Assembly (NCBI RefSeq): GCF_000718255.1 | Contig: NZ_JOFJ01000036.1 | Coordinates: forward strand, 1 to 13,892 | Source: Spirillospora albida | GTDB lineage: Bacteria; Actinomycetota; Actinomycetes; Streptosporangiales; Streptosporangiaceae | Reading direction: 5' to 3' | Length of the DNA stretch: 13,892 bases | Part shown: positions 7,130 to 13,831 of the stretch, one piece after another | How the letters are laid out: the number at the start of each line of letters is the position of its first letter | How positions within the stretch are numbered: the first letter of the stretch is position 1 | The notes under the pieces: model-generated | Told to the model about the DNA's origin: nothing | Databases searched by the model: none | Seen by the model: the letters and a program-made list of their open reading frames with translations, nothing else | Position numbers and translations under genes: made by a program

Positions 7130-7335
7130 GGAAGCCGGAGGAAATGTCGGAGCAGGACGAGGTTTTGACACCGGCACAGTCGGACCTTTTCCGGGCTGCG
7201 GAACTGGTGGGAGCCGCCTACCGGGACGCTATGTACGAGTACGGCCTCTTCAAGGGTGCCGTCGCTGAGATTGCGTCCATGGCTGAGGCCGAACTGAAGA
7301 AGGTTCTCCAGGACGAGCCCTCTCGCTCGACGTGA
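7111..7335 (+). CDS. Small acidic helical protein of unknown function, downstream of the HATPase gene
   Basis: 74 residues from the ATG at 7111 (GGAAG five bases upstream, overlapping the HATPase end by 19 bases). An alternative ATG at 7144 gives 63 residues but has GGAGG only two bases away. The core, LTPAQSDLFRAAELVGAAYR followed by DAMYEYGLFKGAVAEIASMA and EAELKKVLQDE, is predicted to be two or three amphipathic helices rich in Ala and Glu. It has no Cys, no membrane segment and no signal peptide. I do not recognise a family. Tight coupling to the HATPase gene suggests a partner or dosage-linked accessory protein. It ends at the base where a terminator-like hairpin begins. Confidence 0.65.
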   Translation: MGRVDVRKPEEMSEQDEVLTPAQSDLFRAAELVGAAYRDAMYEYGLFKGAVAEIASMAEAELKKVLQDEPSRST

Positions 7336-7356
7336 AGCCCCTCCGGGCGGGGCTTT
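7335..7356 (+). terminator. Hairpin terminator after the HATPase/small-protein pair
   Basis: AAGCCCC (7335-7341) and GGGGCTT (7349-7355) form a 7-bp stem with a 7-base loop, followed by a short T run (7354-7356). Part of the stem is also usable in a longer alternative pairing with 7377-7388. Confidence 0.65.
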
Positions 7357-7388
7357 CCGACACCCCCGGGGAATCACCCGCCCGGAGG
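7340..7388. repeat. 12-bp perfect inverted repeat in the operon leader region
   Basis: CCTCCGGGCGGG (7340-7351) and CCCGCCCGGAGG (7377-7388) are exact reverse complements separated by 25 bases. This pairing would break the 7335-7355 terminator stem, so the two are mutually exclusive in RNA. Confidence 0.7.
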
Positions 7389-7394
7389 CTGTAC

Positions 7395-7463
7395 GTCCTC
7401 CCCTCCCGTGTGGGCAGCACCGGAGGCACTCCCGTGCACAAGACCCGCGCCGGAGGGGAGGAC
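7395..7463 (+). ncRNA. Long imperfect hairpin in the operon leader, candidate structured RNA
   Basis: GTCCTCCCCTCC (7395-7406) pairs perfectly with GGAGGGGAGGAC (7452-7463). After one C-C mismatch, 7408-7414 pairs with 7444-7450 (seven pairs, two of them G-U). After an asymmetric internal loop, GCAC (7417-7420) pairs with GTGC (7434-7437), and after a second C-C mismatch GGAG (7422-7425) pairs with CTCC (7429-7432) around a GCA loop. That is about 27 base pairs in 69 nt. The pairing was worked out by hand and no energy was calculated. No coding frame accounts for it. It lies 108 bases ahead of the first operon gene, so a leader control element is one reading; a small palindromic element or bidirectional terminator are others. 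Confidence 0.5.
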
Positions 7464-7497
7464 CAATTCCCGCCCCCATAAGAAAGAAGGTGGTCCT
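7459..7497 (+). promoter_or_regulatory. Alternative stem competing with the long leader hairpin
   Basis: AGGACCA (7459-7465) pairs perfectly with TGGTCCT (7491-7497). Its left arm shares five bases with the right arm of the 7395-7463 hairpin, so only one of the two can form fully. The loop exposes AGAAAGAAGG (7481-7490), a ribosome-binding-like purine tract. No start codon at suitable distance follows it. The remaining 7498-7570 stretch shows only a weak CGAGA/TCTCG stem. Confidence 0.35.
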
Positions 7498-7570
7498 TCA
7501 ACCGAAGCCGACCGAGAGCAAAGGGGTTCTCGAAGGCATGTGCTACGCGATCACTGAAAGCGAGGCCAGC

Positions 7571-8593
7571 GTGACAATCGAAAACATGACCGACGGATCG
7601 AGTCATCGCCCGACACCACGCAACCTGATCGTGGTCACCGGCGTTTGTGGCTTCATCGGCTCCCATGTCGCGGAGGCATTGCTCGGCCGCGACGGAATGG
7701 CCGTTCTCGGTGTGGACCGGCGGACGCCGGGAGATGACTCTCGCACCGCCGCGATCCTCGCCGAGCTCCAGTCGCGGCCGGGGTTCGACCTGGTGCTCGC
7801 CGATGTCGGGGACGCCGCGGTCGCGGCCGAGCTCAGGAAAGCTTCGGCGGTGGTGCACCTGGCGGCGCCCACCAGCATCGCGGAGTCGTGGGGATCGGGA
7901 TTCGCTGATCAGGCAGCGTCGCTGCTGAGCTCACACCGGCTGCTGTCGGCCTGCGGGGAGGCGCAGGTGCCTCGCCTGGTAGTCGCCTCGTCCGCCCATG
8001 TCTACGGCCCGGTGGACGGGGCCGTAGGCGAGGACGTGCCACCCTCGCCGTCCTCGCCCTATGGAGTGGTGAAGCTGGCGACCGAGCGTCTGGCGGCGGC
8101 CCATGCACAGCGGCCCGGCTCGACGATGAGCACCGTGGCGTTGCGGTTCTTCACCGCGTTCGGCCCCCGCGTCAACCCCGACATGGTCGTGGCACGCATG
8201 TTCCATTCGGCACGCACCGGCGAGCGGATGCCCCTTTACGGCGACGGGACGGCTCCCCACACCTGGACGCACGTCGATGACCTGGTCGAGGCCGTCCTAC
8301 GTGCGATCGATCTTCCACTGGCCCCAGGCCAAGCCGAGGTCGTGAACGTGGCCGGCGGGGACGAAGCGTCACTCGTGCAAGTCGGTGAACTCGTCGAGCG
8401 GATCGTCGGCACGCCCGTGGTGTGGGAACCCGCCGACCAGCGGCCGGGCGACTCCAACGGAACCGTCGCCGACCTCGCGCATGCCGAGCGAGTCCTGAAC
8501 TACGTCCCCAAAGTCACGCTGCTCCAGGGTCTGGAGTCGCTGTGGCAGGACCTCCGGCACCAGTACGAAGAATCGCCGTCAGCTCCGCGCTGA
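7571..8593 (+). CDS. NAD-dependent epimerase/dehydratase (extended SDR, sugar-nucleotide type)
   Basis: About 340 residues from GTG 7571, chosen for GAGG five bases upstream. ATG 7538 and ATG 7586 are possible alternatives, and the frame is open back to 7490. The Rossmann motif is VVTGVCGFIGSH (Gly24-x2-Gly-x2-Gly30), with VLGVDRR after the second strand placing Asp for NAD(H) preference. The active site has VVASSAHVYG (Ser140-141) and the YxxxK pair at Tyr164 and Lys168 (SPYGVVKLATERL). RFFTAFGPRVNPDMVVARMF and MPLYGDGTAPHTWTHVDDLVEAV match the UDP-glucuronate/UDP-glucose 4-epimerase-like branch. It likely acts in the cytoplasm on a sugar nucleotide supplied to the glycosyltransferase three genes on. 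The exact substrate and whether it epimerises or dehydrates are not readable. It is the first gene of a six-gene same-strand run. Confidence 0.88.
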   Translation: MTIENMTDGSSHRPTPRNLIVVTGVCGFIGSHVAEALLGRDGMAVLGVDRRTPGDDSRTAAILAELQSRPGFDLVLADVGDAAVAAELRKASAVVHLAAPTSIAESWGSGFADQAASLLSSHRLLSACGEAQVPRLVVASSAHVYGPVDGAVGEDVPPSPSSPYGVVKLATERLAAAHAQRPGSTMSTVALRFFTAFGPRVNPDMVVARMFHSARTGERMPLYGDGTAPHTWTHVDDLVEAVLRAIDLPLAPGQAEVVNVAGGDEASLVQVGELVERIVGTPVVWEPADQRPGDSNGTVADLAHAERVLNYVPKVTLLQGLESLWQDLRHQYEESPSAPR

Positions 8594-8655
8594 ACCTCAA
8601 GCCGCCTTCTCCGTCGAATCTGGCCAGGACGGCGGCCCCCGCTCATCTTGCCCTG

Positions 8656-9639
8656 GTGAAAGGCAATCCCTTGATACCGCAGCAGGTCTCACAATCCCCG
8701 GCGCGCTTGAACGCCTCGGCGAATGGCCTGTTCGTCGAAGCCTGCGAACGTGTCCTCACCGCCGGCTGCGCCATTGCGCCGCGCGGCCTTCCCACGACAG
8801 AGGTCCTTGGTTCCTCCCTGCGGTTGGCCGACCCCCGCAACCGGCTGGTCGATCTCCCGCCCTGCCGAGTGATCAACCCGGCCTTCAACGTCGCGGAGGC
8901 GTTGTGGATCCTTTCCGGTTCCGGTGAGCCGTGGATCCACGAGTTCAACTCCTCGCTCGCCGCCTTCGTCGGTGACGGTGCCCCGCACGGCGCCTACGGT
9001 CCCCGGCTGCGAGCCTGGACCGGGATCGACCAGTTCGACCGGGTGCGCCGCCTGCTGCTGGAGGACCCCGACACCCGCCGCGCCGTCTTGACCATCTTCG
9101 ACCCCGCGCGGGACCTGGTCGACGAACGCGACATCCCCTGCACCCTGGGGCACCGCTTCTACCTGCGTGACGGGCTGCTCCACATGGTGACGTCGATGCG
9201 AAGCCAGGACGTGTGGCGTGGCCTGCCCTACGACTTGTTCACCGCGACGCTCCTGCTGGAACTCATGGCTGGATGGGTCGGCGCGCAAGTCGGCCACTGG
9301 CACCACGAGGTCGACTCTTTGCACCTCTACACGCCCGAACATGAGCCCGCTCGACAGGCCACCTTGCTACACGGAGCGGTATCGGTGCCGATGGAGCCGC
9401 TGACCGTCTCATGGGAGTCGTTCGACGACGTTCTCGCCCAGGTGATCGCCGGTCAGCGGATCGGAGTACCCGCCTGGGACGACCTGGCCGATGTGATGAG
9501 GGCATTCCGGCTGTGGCGCAGGGGTGACCGCGACGCCGCTCGGGAAATCGCCGGCGAGTCGGGAACGATGTCGAAGGCGCTGACCCGATGGTTCGATCGG
9601 CAGACCGCCCGCGCCGCTGCGAAGGCGGCGGCAACATGA
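8656..9639 (+). CDS. Thymidylate-synthase-fold enzyme with cytosine-type active site (putative dCMP/CMP 5-hydroxymethylase)
   Basis: 327 residues from GTG 8656; TTG 8671, with AAAGG seven bases ahead, is an alternative. ThyA landmarks are present: the phosphate-loop Arg56 (GSSLRLADPRN), Glu81 (NVAEALWILSG), the Arg141-Arg142 pair (DPDTRRAVL), catalytic Cys162 (DIPCTLGHRF), Arg182-Ser-x-Asp185 (MRSQDVW), and His223/Tyr225 (DSLHLY). The residue that reads the base, Asn in ThyA (PFN), is Asp193 here (GLPYDLF). T4 dCMP hydroxymethylase has Asp at this position, and the same exchange turns thymidylate synthase towards dCMP. So the substrate is predicted to be a cytosine nucleotide and the product its 5-hydroxymethyl (or 5-methyl) form. 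The C-terminus lacks the usual folate-lid ending and instead carries a helical stretch (DLADVMRAFRLWRRGDRDAA). Its stop overlaps the carbamoyltransferase start in ATGA. Confidence 0.82.
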   Translation: MKGNPLIPQQVSQSPARLNASANGLFVEACERVLTAGCAIAPRGLPTTEVLGSSLRLADPRNRLVDLPPCRVINPAFNVAEALWILSGSGEPWIHEFNSSLAAFVGDGAPHGAYGPRLRAWTGIDQFDRVRRLLLEDPDTRRAVLTIFDPARDLVDERDIPCTLGHRFYLRDGLLHMVTSMRSQDVWRGLPYDLFTATLLLELMAGWVGAQVGHWHHEVDSLHLYTPEHEPARQATLLHGAVSVPMEPLTVSWESFDDVLAQVIAGQRIGVPAWDDLADVMRAFRLWRRGDRDAAREIAGESGTMSKALTRWFDRQTARAAAKAAAT

Positions 9640-11363
9640 CTGGCCCCGTACTGGGGTTGTGCTCCTTCACCCACGACTCAGCCGCGGCCTTGGTCATGGA
9701 CGGAAAGCTCATCGGCCTGGTCGAAGAGGAGCGACTTTCGGGCATCAAACACGACGGCTCCTACCCGAGACGCGGAATCGACTGGCTGCTCGACCAGGCG
9801 GGTCTGTACCCCGACGACATCGAGGCCGTCGCCCTGCACTTCCAGCACGACCTCTACCGCAGGACCGCTCCCAAGTCGCTCGCCTACCTGCTCAATCGCA
9901 AGACCGCTCGGCGTGCTGTTCCGCGTGCCCGCTCCTTCCGTGCCGTCGCCGGCCGGGAGCAAGGCCGCCTGGATGCCCTGAGGCGCCGGTTCCCCGTCGC
10001 GACGATCACTCAGGTACTGCACCACCGCGCCCACGGGCTCACCGCGTTCGCCGCCTCGGGTTTCGAGCACGCAGCGGTCCTGGTCGTCGACAGTCTCGGC
10101 GAAACCCAGACGACGACCATCGCCCGAGGCCGTCTCGACGAGGGTGTGCCGTTGTGGGAACTACTTCGGGAACAGACCGACCCCGCCAGCCTCGGCTACG
10201 TGTACGGCGCGGTCACCCAACACCTGGGCTGGCGGAAGGCAGACGAGGAAGGCACCGTGATGGCGCTCGCCGCCCTTGGTGACCCGACGCGGTTCCGGAA
10301 CCTCTTCCGCCAGGCGATCCGGCTGACCACCGACGGGTTCGCCCTGGATCTGCGGCTGTTCCCGCTCCGCGTGATCTCCAGCCGGTGGAGCCGCACATCG
10401 CCCGACTTCACTGCCAGGACCTGCTCACCCAGGCGGCCCGACCAGGAGATCACGCAGGTCCACAAGGACCTGGCCGCCGCGCTTCAGGAACGCACTGAGC
10501 AGACGATGCTGCACCTGGCCCGGCTCGCCCGCACCATCACGCGCTCCAACCTGCTGTGCATCGGCGGCGGAGTTGCCATGAACTGCGTGGCGATCGGCAA
10601 GATCCTCGAATCCGGGCTGTTCGACGAGGTGTTCGTGCCGCCCGCCCCCGGCGATTCAGGGACCGCGCTCGGCGCCGCCCTGGCCGTCCTCGCCGACCAG
10701 CGCCAGCCCGTCCCGGACGGGGTACGGGACGCCTGCTACCTGGGCCCGTCCCCACACGACCGTGGCCGCGGCTCGTTGCAGCGTGAAGGTATTACCGGCT
10801 CCACCGAACGCTCACCAGCCGAGCGGATGGCCAAGGCCCTCGCCGCCGGCCAGATCGTCGGCGTCTGCGTCGGTCCGCTGGAAGCCGGGCCCCGCGCGCT
10901 CGGACACCGGTCGATCCTTGCCTCTCCACTGCTTCCGGACGTGATCGGCAGGCTCAACAGCCGGATCAAGTTCCGAGAACCATTCCGGCCGTTCGCACCC
11001 GTCGTCTTGGCCAGCCGTGCCGAGGAGTACTTCCGTCTCGGCGGCCGGTGCTCCCCATTCATGTCGATCGCCGTCCCCGGCACCCCGCAAGGCCGCGAGG
11101 TGATCCCCGCGGTGTTCCACGACAACGGGCTCGCTCGTGTCCAGACCGTCGACGGCGACCGCAACCCGCTCCTGGCCGCGACATTGGAAGCCTTCGCAGC
11201 TCTGACCGGCGTCCCCGTCCTGATCAACACCTCCCTCAACATCAAGGGCAAACCGATCTGCGGGACCGCTGACATGGCCTTCGAATGCCTCACCGAATCC
11301 GGGCTCGATGCGCTGCTCGTCGACGACCGCTGGTACGCCAAGAGCATCCAGGAGACCGGATGA
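9636..11363 (+). CDS. NodU/CmcH/TobZ-family O-carbamoyltransferase
   Basis: 575 residues, the usual family length. The start ATG overlaps the previous stop (ATGA), so the genes are translationally coupled. The N-terminal Kae1/ASKHA-like domain has GLCSFTHDSAAALVMDGK (7-24), EEERLSGIKHDGSYPR, the metal-binding HHRAH (His129, His130, His133), VVDSLGE (Asp152), GGGVAMNCVA (310-319) and PPAPGDSGTALGAAL (Asp340). The C-terminal carbamoyltransferase domain has GPLEAGPRALGHRSI (413-427), KFREPFRPFAP (445-455) and PVLINTSLN. The family uses carbamoyl phosphate and ATP, via a carbamoyladenylate, to carbamoylate a hydroxyl on sugars or antibiotics; a phage relative acts on 5-hydroxymethylcytosine. Coupling to the hydroxymethylase-like gene makes a 5-hydroxymethyl group a plausible acceptor; a sugar hydroxyl is the alternative. 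Confidence 0.93.
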   Translation: MTGPVLGLCSFTHDSAAALVMDGKLIGLVEEERLSGIKHDGSYPRRGIDWLLDQAGLYPDDIEAVALHFQHDLYRRTAPKSLAYLLNRKTARRAVPRARSFRAVAGREQGRLDALRRRFPVATITQVLHHRAHGLTAFAASGFEHAAVLVVDSLGETQTTTIARGRLDEGVPLWELLREQTDPASLGYVYGAVTQHLGWRKADEEGTVMALAALGDPTRFRNLFRQAIRLTTDGFALDLRLFPLRVISSRWSRTSPDFTARTCSPRRPDQEITQVHKDLAAALQERTEQTMLHLARLARTITRSNLLCIGGGVAMNCVAIGKILESGLFDEVFVPPAPGDSGTALGAALAVLADQRQPVPDGVRDACYLGPSPHDRGRGSLQREGITGSTERSPAERMAKALAAGQIVGVCVGPLEAGPRALGHRSILASPLLPDVIGRLNSRIKFREPFRPFAPVVLASRAEEYFRLGGRCSPFMSIAVPGTPQGREVIPAVFHDNGLARVQTVDGDRNPLLAATLEAFAALTGVPVLINTSLNIKGKPICGTADMAFECLTESGLDALLVDDRWYAKSIQETG

Positions 11364-12382
11364 AGATCGGCTACAGCTTCTGGGGATTCCTCGGCGACGG
11401 GATCATCGACACCCCCGACGGAGGACGCTCCCACCGCCGCACCCTCATCGACGCACTCATCGCCGACGGCCACGACATCGTCTTCCTCCAAGCCGACCGC
11501 GACCAGGACGAAGCAGCCACAGCATTGCCCTACACCTGGGACTCGGACGGACTTCCGGAAATCGACGCGCTGATGCTCGAATGGCGATGGCCGATCGCCG
11601 GCCGCAACACGACCCCGTGCGAGACCCCCGGCCACACCTGCGACCTACACCGACAGGCCGACCTACTCAGCCACTACACCCGAGCCGGACTGCCGACGAT
11701 CCTGTGGGACAAGGACCGGCAGCTCGCCGCCGACGACCCGCTCCGCTCCCAGCCGAACGTGACCGTGTGCGAAGCCGCGCTGCACCCCAGCCCGGACGCG
11801 GTATCGCTCCTGTTCCCGGTCGCCGACACCGCTCTCGATCACGCTGACCCGAACGAGCTCGCCGCCGGTGAGCGCCGATGGCTGCTCACCTACGTCGGTA
11901 ACCAGTACGGCCGAGACGACGGCTTCACCACCTACTTCGCGCCCGCCGCCGACATTCACGTCGACCACCTGGTCGCCGGGAAATGGACCGATACCAAGCA
12001 GTGGCCGCACGTCCGGTTCATCGGCCGCATCGCCTTCGCCAAGGTCACCGAGCTATACGGGATGTCGCTGTCAACGATCCTGCTGCTCCCCGAACGGCAC
12101 CTCAGGTCGGGCCAGATGACACAGCGACTGTTCGAAGCGGTCCTGGCCGGATGCCTGCCGCTGTGCCCGACCGAGTTCCGTTCCGCGCACCGGCTCATCC
12201 CCGAGCAGCTCATCTCCTCCAGCGGCGCCGAAGCCGCCACCGTCATCGGCGACCTGGCCGCAGCACCCCACGCAGACCGCGCCGAACTGTTGGCCGGCTG
12301 CCTGGACAAGCTCAACCTCATGCGCGTATCCCACCAGGTCACGACCATCAACGAGGTCCTCACGGGGATGGGGAACCAGTGA
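11360..12382 (+). CDS. GT-B glycosyltransferase-like protein (CgeB/group 1 type)
   Basis: 340 residues. The ATG overlaps the upstream stop (ATGA) and has AGGAG five bases ahead. The N-terminal domain opens with a Rossmann-like strand and loop (MKIGYSFWGFLGDG), then GGRSHRRTLIDALIADGHDIVFL (21-43), the pattern of nucleotide-sugar glycosyltransferases handling a moved chain. The second domain begins near RRWLLTYVGNQYGRDDGF (172-189), and the C-terminal donor-binding part has SGQMTQRLFEAVLAGCLPL (250-268), like CgeB/glycosyl-transferase group 1 proteins. There is no signal peptide or membrane segment, so it should act in the cytoplasm. The donor could come from the epimerase. The acceptor is unknown, perhaps the modified nucleoside. 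Family assignment is by motif shape and is moderate. Confidence 0.68.
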   Translation: MKIGYSFWGFLGDGIIDTPDGGRSHRRTLIDALIADGHDIVFLQADRDQDEAATALPYTWDSDGLPEIDALMLEWRWPIAGRNTTPCETPGHTCDLHRQADLLSHYTRAGLPTILWDKDRQLAADDPLRSQPNVTVCEAALHPSPDAVSLLFPVADTALDHADPNELAAGERRWLLTYVGNQYGRDDGFTTYFAPAADIHVDHLVAGKWTDTKQWPHVRFIGRIAFAKVTELYGMSLSTILLLPERHLRSGQMTQRLFEAVLAGCLPLCPTEFRSAHRLIPEQLISSSGAEAATVIGDLAAAPHADRAELLAGCLDKLNLMRVSHQVTTINEVLTGMGNQ

Positions 12383-12427
12383 GAGCGTTCCGTCCCACCA
12401 GCACCGGAAGGTCGGTAGCGTTGAACC

Positions 12428-12940
12428 ATGCAGCGGATCGCGATCATGGGATGTGGCGGGTCGGGCAAGACCACCATCGGTCGGCGGCTCGCAGATCAGC
12501 TCGGTACGCAGATCACCCACCTGGACGCCGTCTACTACGACGACCAGTGGAACAAGATGGAGCCGGAGAAGTTCGCCGCCGTCCAGGAGCAACTGGTCGC
12601 TGCCGATCGCTGGGTCATCGACGGGAACTACGCGGGCACGCTACCCATCCGGCTGCGCCGCGCCGACACGGTCATCTTCCTCGATCTTCCCGCCATCACC
12701 TGCCTGTGGGGCATCGCCCAGCGCCGCTGGAAGTACCGGGGCGGGCAGCACGACAACACCGGCGTCTACGACCGGATCACCTGGGGGTTCGTGAAGTACG
12801 TCTGGGGCTACCGCAAGGAGATGGCCCCCCGCGTCCGCGAGCTGATCGCCGAACACGCCAAGCACGCCGACGTGCACATCATCACCTCCCGCCGCGCCGC
12901 CAACCAACTCCTCTCCGAACTCACCACCGCCACGGCCTGA
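12428..12940 (+). CDS. P-loop NTPase of the adenylate-kinase-like/FlaR type (putative small-molecule or nucleotide kinase)
   Basis: 170 residues. The P-loop is GCGGSGKTT (8-16). It continues ITHLDAVYYDDQW (Asp in the second strand), WVIDGNYAGTLPIRLRRADTVIFLDLP (the kinase Walker-B-like VIFLD), and a lid-like QRRWKYRGGQ. This order is typical of the short adenylate-kinase-related proteins often annotated as DNA topology modulation protein FlaR or AAA family ATPase, whose substrates are mostly unknown. It starts 45 bases after the glycosyltransferase. A TAGCGT hexamer at 12416-12421, six bases before the ATG, could be a -10 box for a leaderless transcript, with no good -35. In context it might phosphorylate a modified nucleoside or nucleotide, but that is inference. 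Confidence 0.8.
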   Translation: MQRIAIMGCGGSGKTTIGRRLADQLGTQITHLDAVYYDDQWNKMEPEKFAAVQEQLVAADRWVIDGNYAGTLPIRLRRADTVIFLDLPAITCLWGIAQRRWKYRGGQHDNTGVYDRITWGFVKYVWGYRKEMAPRVRELIAEHAKHADVHIITSRRAANQLLSELTTATA

Positions 12941-12956
12941 TCCACGAGGTGGCGCA

Positions 12957-13772
12957 ATGAGCCACCCCTTCCACGGCGATGGCGCCCGCACCCTCTACAC
13001 CAGCGAGGACCGCACCCGACAGCGGAGCGAGGCACTCCTGTCCGCCAAGACCAGCGGACGGAACATCAGCGAAGTCATCTGCGGTTTCGCCGACTCCGTC
13101 CGCCTCCCTGAGCGTCCGTCCATCCTGGATGTCGGATGCGGACAAGGCCGAACCACCGTCCGACTTGCCCGCCACTACCCCGACGCATCCCTCACCGCGG
13201 TCGACGCTTCACCAGCCATGGTGGCAGCGACGGTCAAGCGGACCGCCGGCCTGAACGTCGAAGCGCTCACCGGCGACTTCCACTCGCTCCCATTCGGAGA
13301 CTCTTCCTTCGACCTGGCCATCGCGATCATGTGTCTCTACCACTCCCCCACCCCGCATCTGGCCATCAGCGAGATCGGCCGAACCCTCCGCGCCTCAGCG
13401 ATCCTCGTCACGAAAGCCATCGATAGCTACAGCGAGCTGGCCGCCCTCCTGGAAGTGACCGGTCTCGATCCCAGGGCGACCAGCCGACCCAGCCTGTACG
13501 AAGCCGCACACAGCGGAAACCTGCCGGAACTGACGGAGCAGGGCGGCCTGCAAGTAGATCAGGTGGAGCACGAGACCCACACCTTCACCTTCAACGACCT
13601 CATGCACACCGCGACCTACCTGGCGACCTGCCCCCAATTCGTGCTTCCTGACCATGTCCGGCAACCCCAGATCCTCGCTGCCGAACTCCGATCACGCATC
13701 CCTGACGGCCCCATCACGACCAGCGCCACCATCACATATGTACTCGCCCGCCCCACCGGACGAACCCCATGA
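12957..13772 (+). CDS. Class I SAM-dependent methyltransferase
   Basis: 271 residues. GAGG seven bases upstream sets the ATG start, 16 bases after the kinase-like gene. Motif I is SILDVGCGQGRTT (55-67), motif II ends the second strand at LTAVDASPAMV, an acidic loop follows at LTGDFHSLPF, and FDLAIAIMCLYH is motif IV, the pattern of the Methyltransf_11/25 (UbiE-like) group. The C-terminal region (TFTFNDLMHTATYLATCPQF, then LRSRIPDGPITTSATITYVLA) is like that of small-molecule O-, N- or C-methyltransferases. Nothing indicates a DNA or RNA target-recognition domain. The likely acceptor is the product of the operon. It is the last clear gene of the run. Confidence 0.88.
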   Translation: MSHPFHGDGARTLYTSEDRTRQRSEALLSAKTSGRNISEVICGFADSVRLPERPSILDVGCGQGRTTVRLARHYPDASLTAVDASPAMVAATVKRTAGLNVEALTGDFHSLPFGDSSFDLAIAIMCLYHSPTPHLAISEIGRTLRASAILVTKAIDSYSELAALLEVTGLDPRATSRPSLYEAAHSGNLPELTEQGGLQVDQVEHETHTFTFNDLMHTATYLATCPQFVLPDHVRQPQILAAELRSRIPDGPITTSATITYVLARPTGRTP

Positions 13773-13831
13773 CCCGCACCTGGTCCAAGACCTTGAGGCG
13801 CCCCGGATCTTCCGGACAGGTCCCCAACTAG
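13769..13831 (+). CDS. Possible 20-residue ORF coupled to the methyltransferase stop
   Basis: An ATG overlapping the methyltransferase stop (ATGA) opens a 20-codon frame, MTRTWSKTLRRPGSSGQVPN, ending at a TAG inside the loop of the following hairpin. It is basic and has no recognisable motif. The ATGA junction mimics the other couplings in this operon, but so short a frame can easily be chance. Confidence 0.22.
   Translation: MTRTWSKTLRRPGSSGQVPN

Noticed and set aside
6521..7177. Upstream extension of the XRE regulator frame on the minus strand
   Set aside because: It would run through the divergent HATPase gene. The ATG at 6520 has a ribosome-binding site and begins the recognisable domain.
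7490..7570. Upstream GTG 7490 as the epimerase start
   Set aside because: The purine tract touches the GTG with no spacer, the added residues are not Rossmann-like, and the region is involved in alternative stems.
8422..8655. Longer N-terminus for the ThyA-like protein
   Set aside because: It overlaps the epimerase C-terminus and is Arg/Pro-rich without similarity to the family. The fold begins shortly after 8656.
8656..9639. Ordinary thymidylate synthase (housekeeping thyA)
   Set aside because: The base-reading Asn is Asp, the folate-lid tail is missing, and the neighbours are secondary-metabolism-type enzymes.
10736..11635. Leftward 299-residue frame opposite the carbamoyltransferase and glycosyltransferase
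   Set aside because: It spans the junction of two well-supported genes on the other strand and shows no motif or ribosome-binding site.
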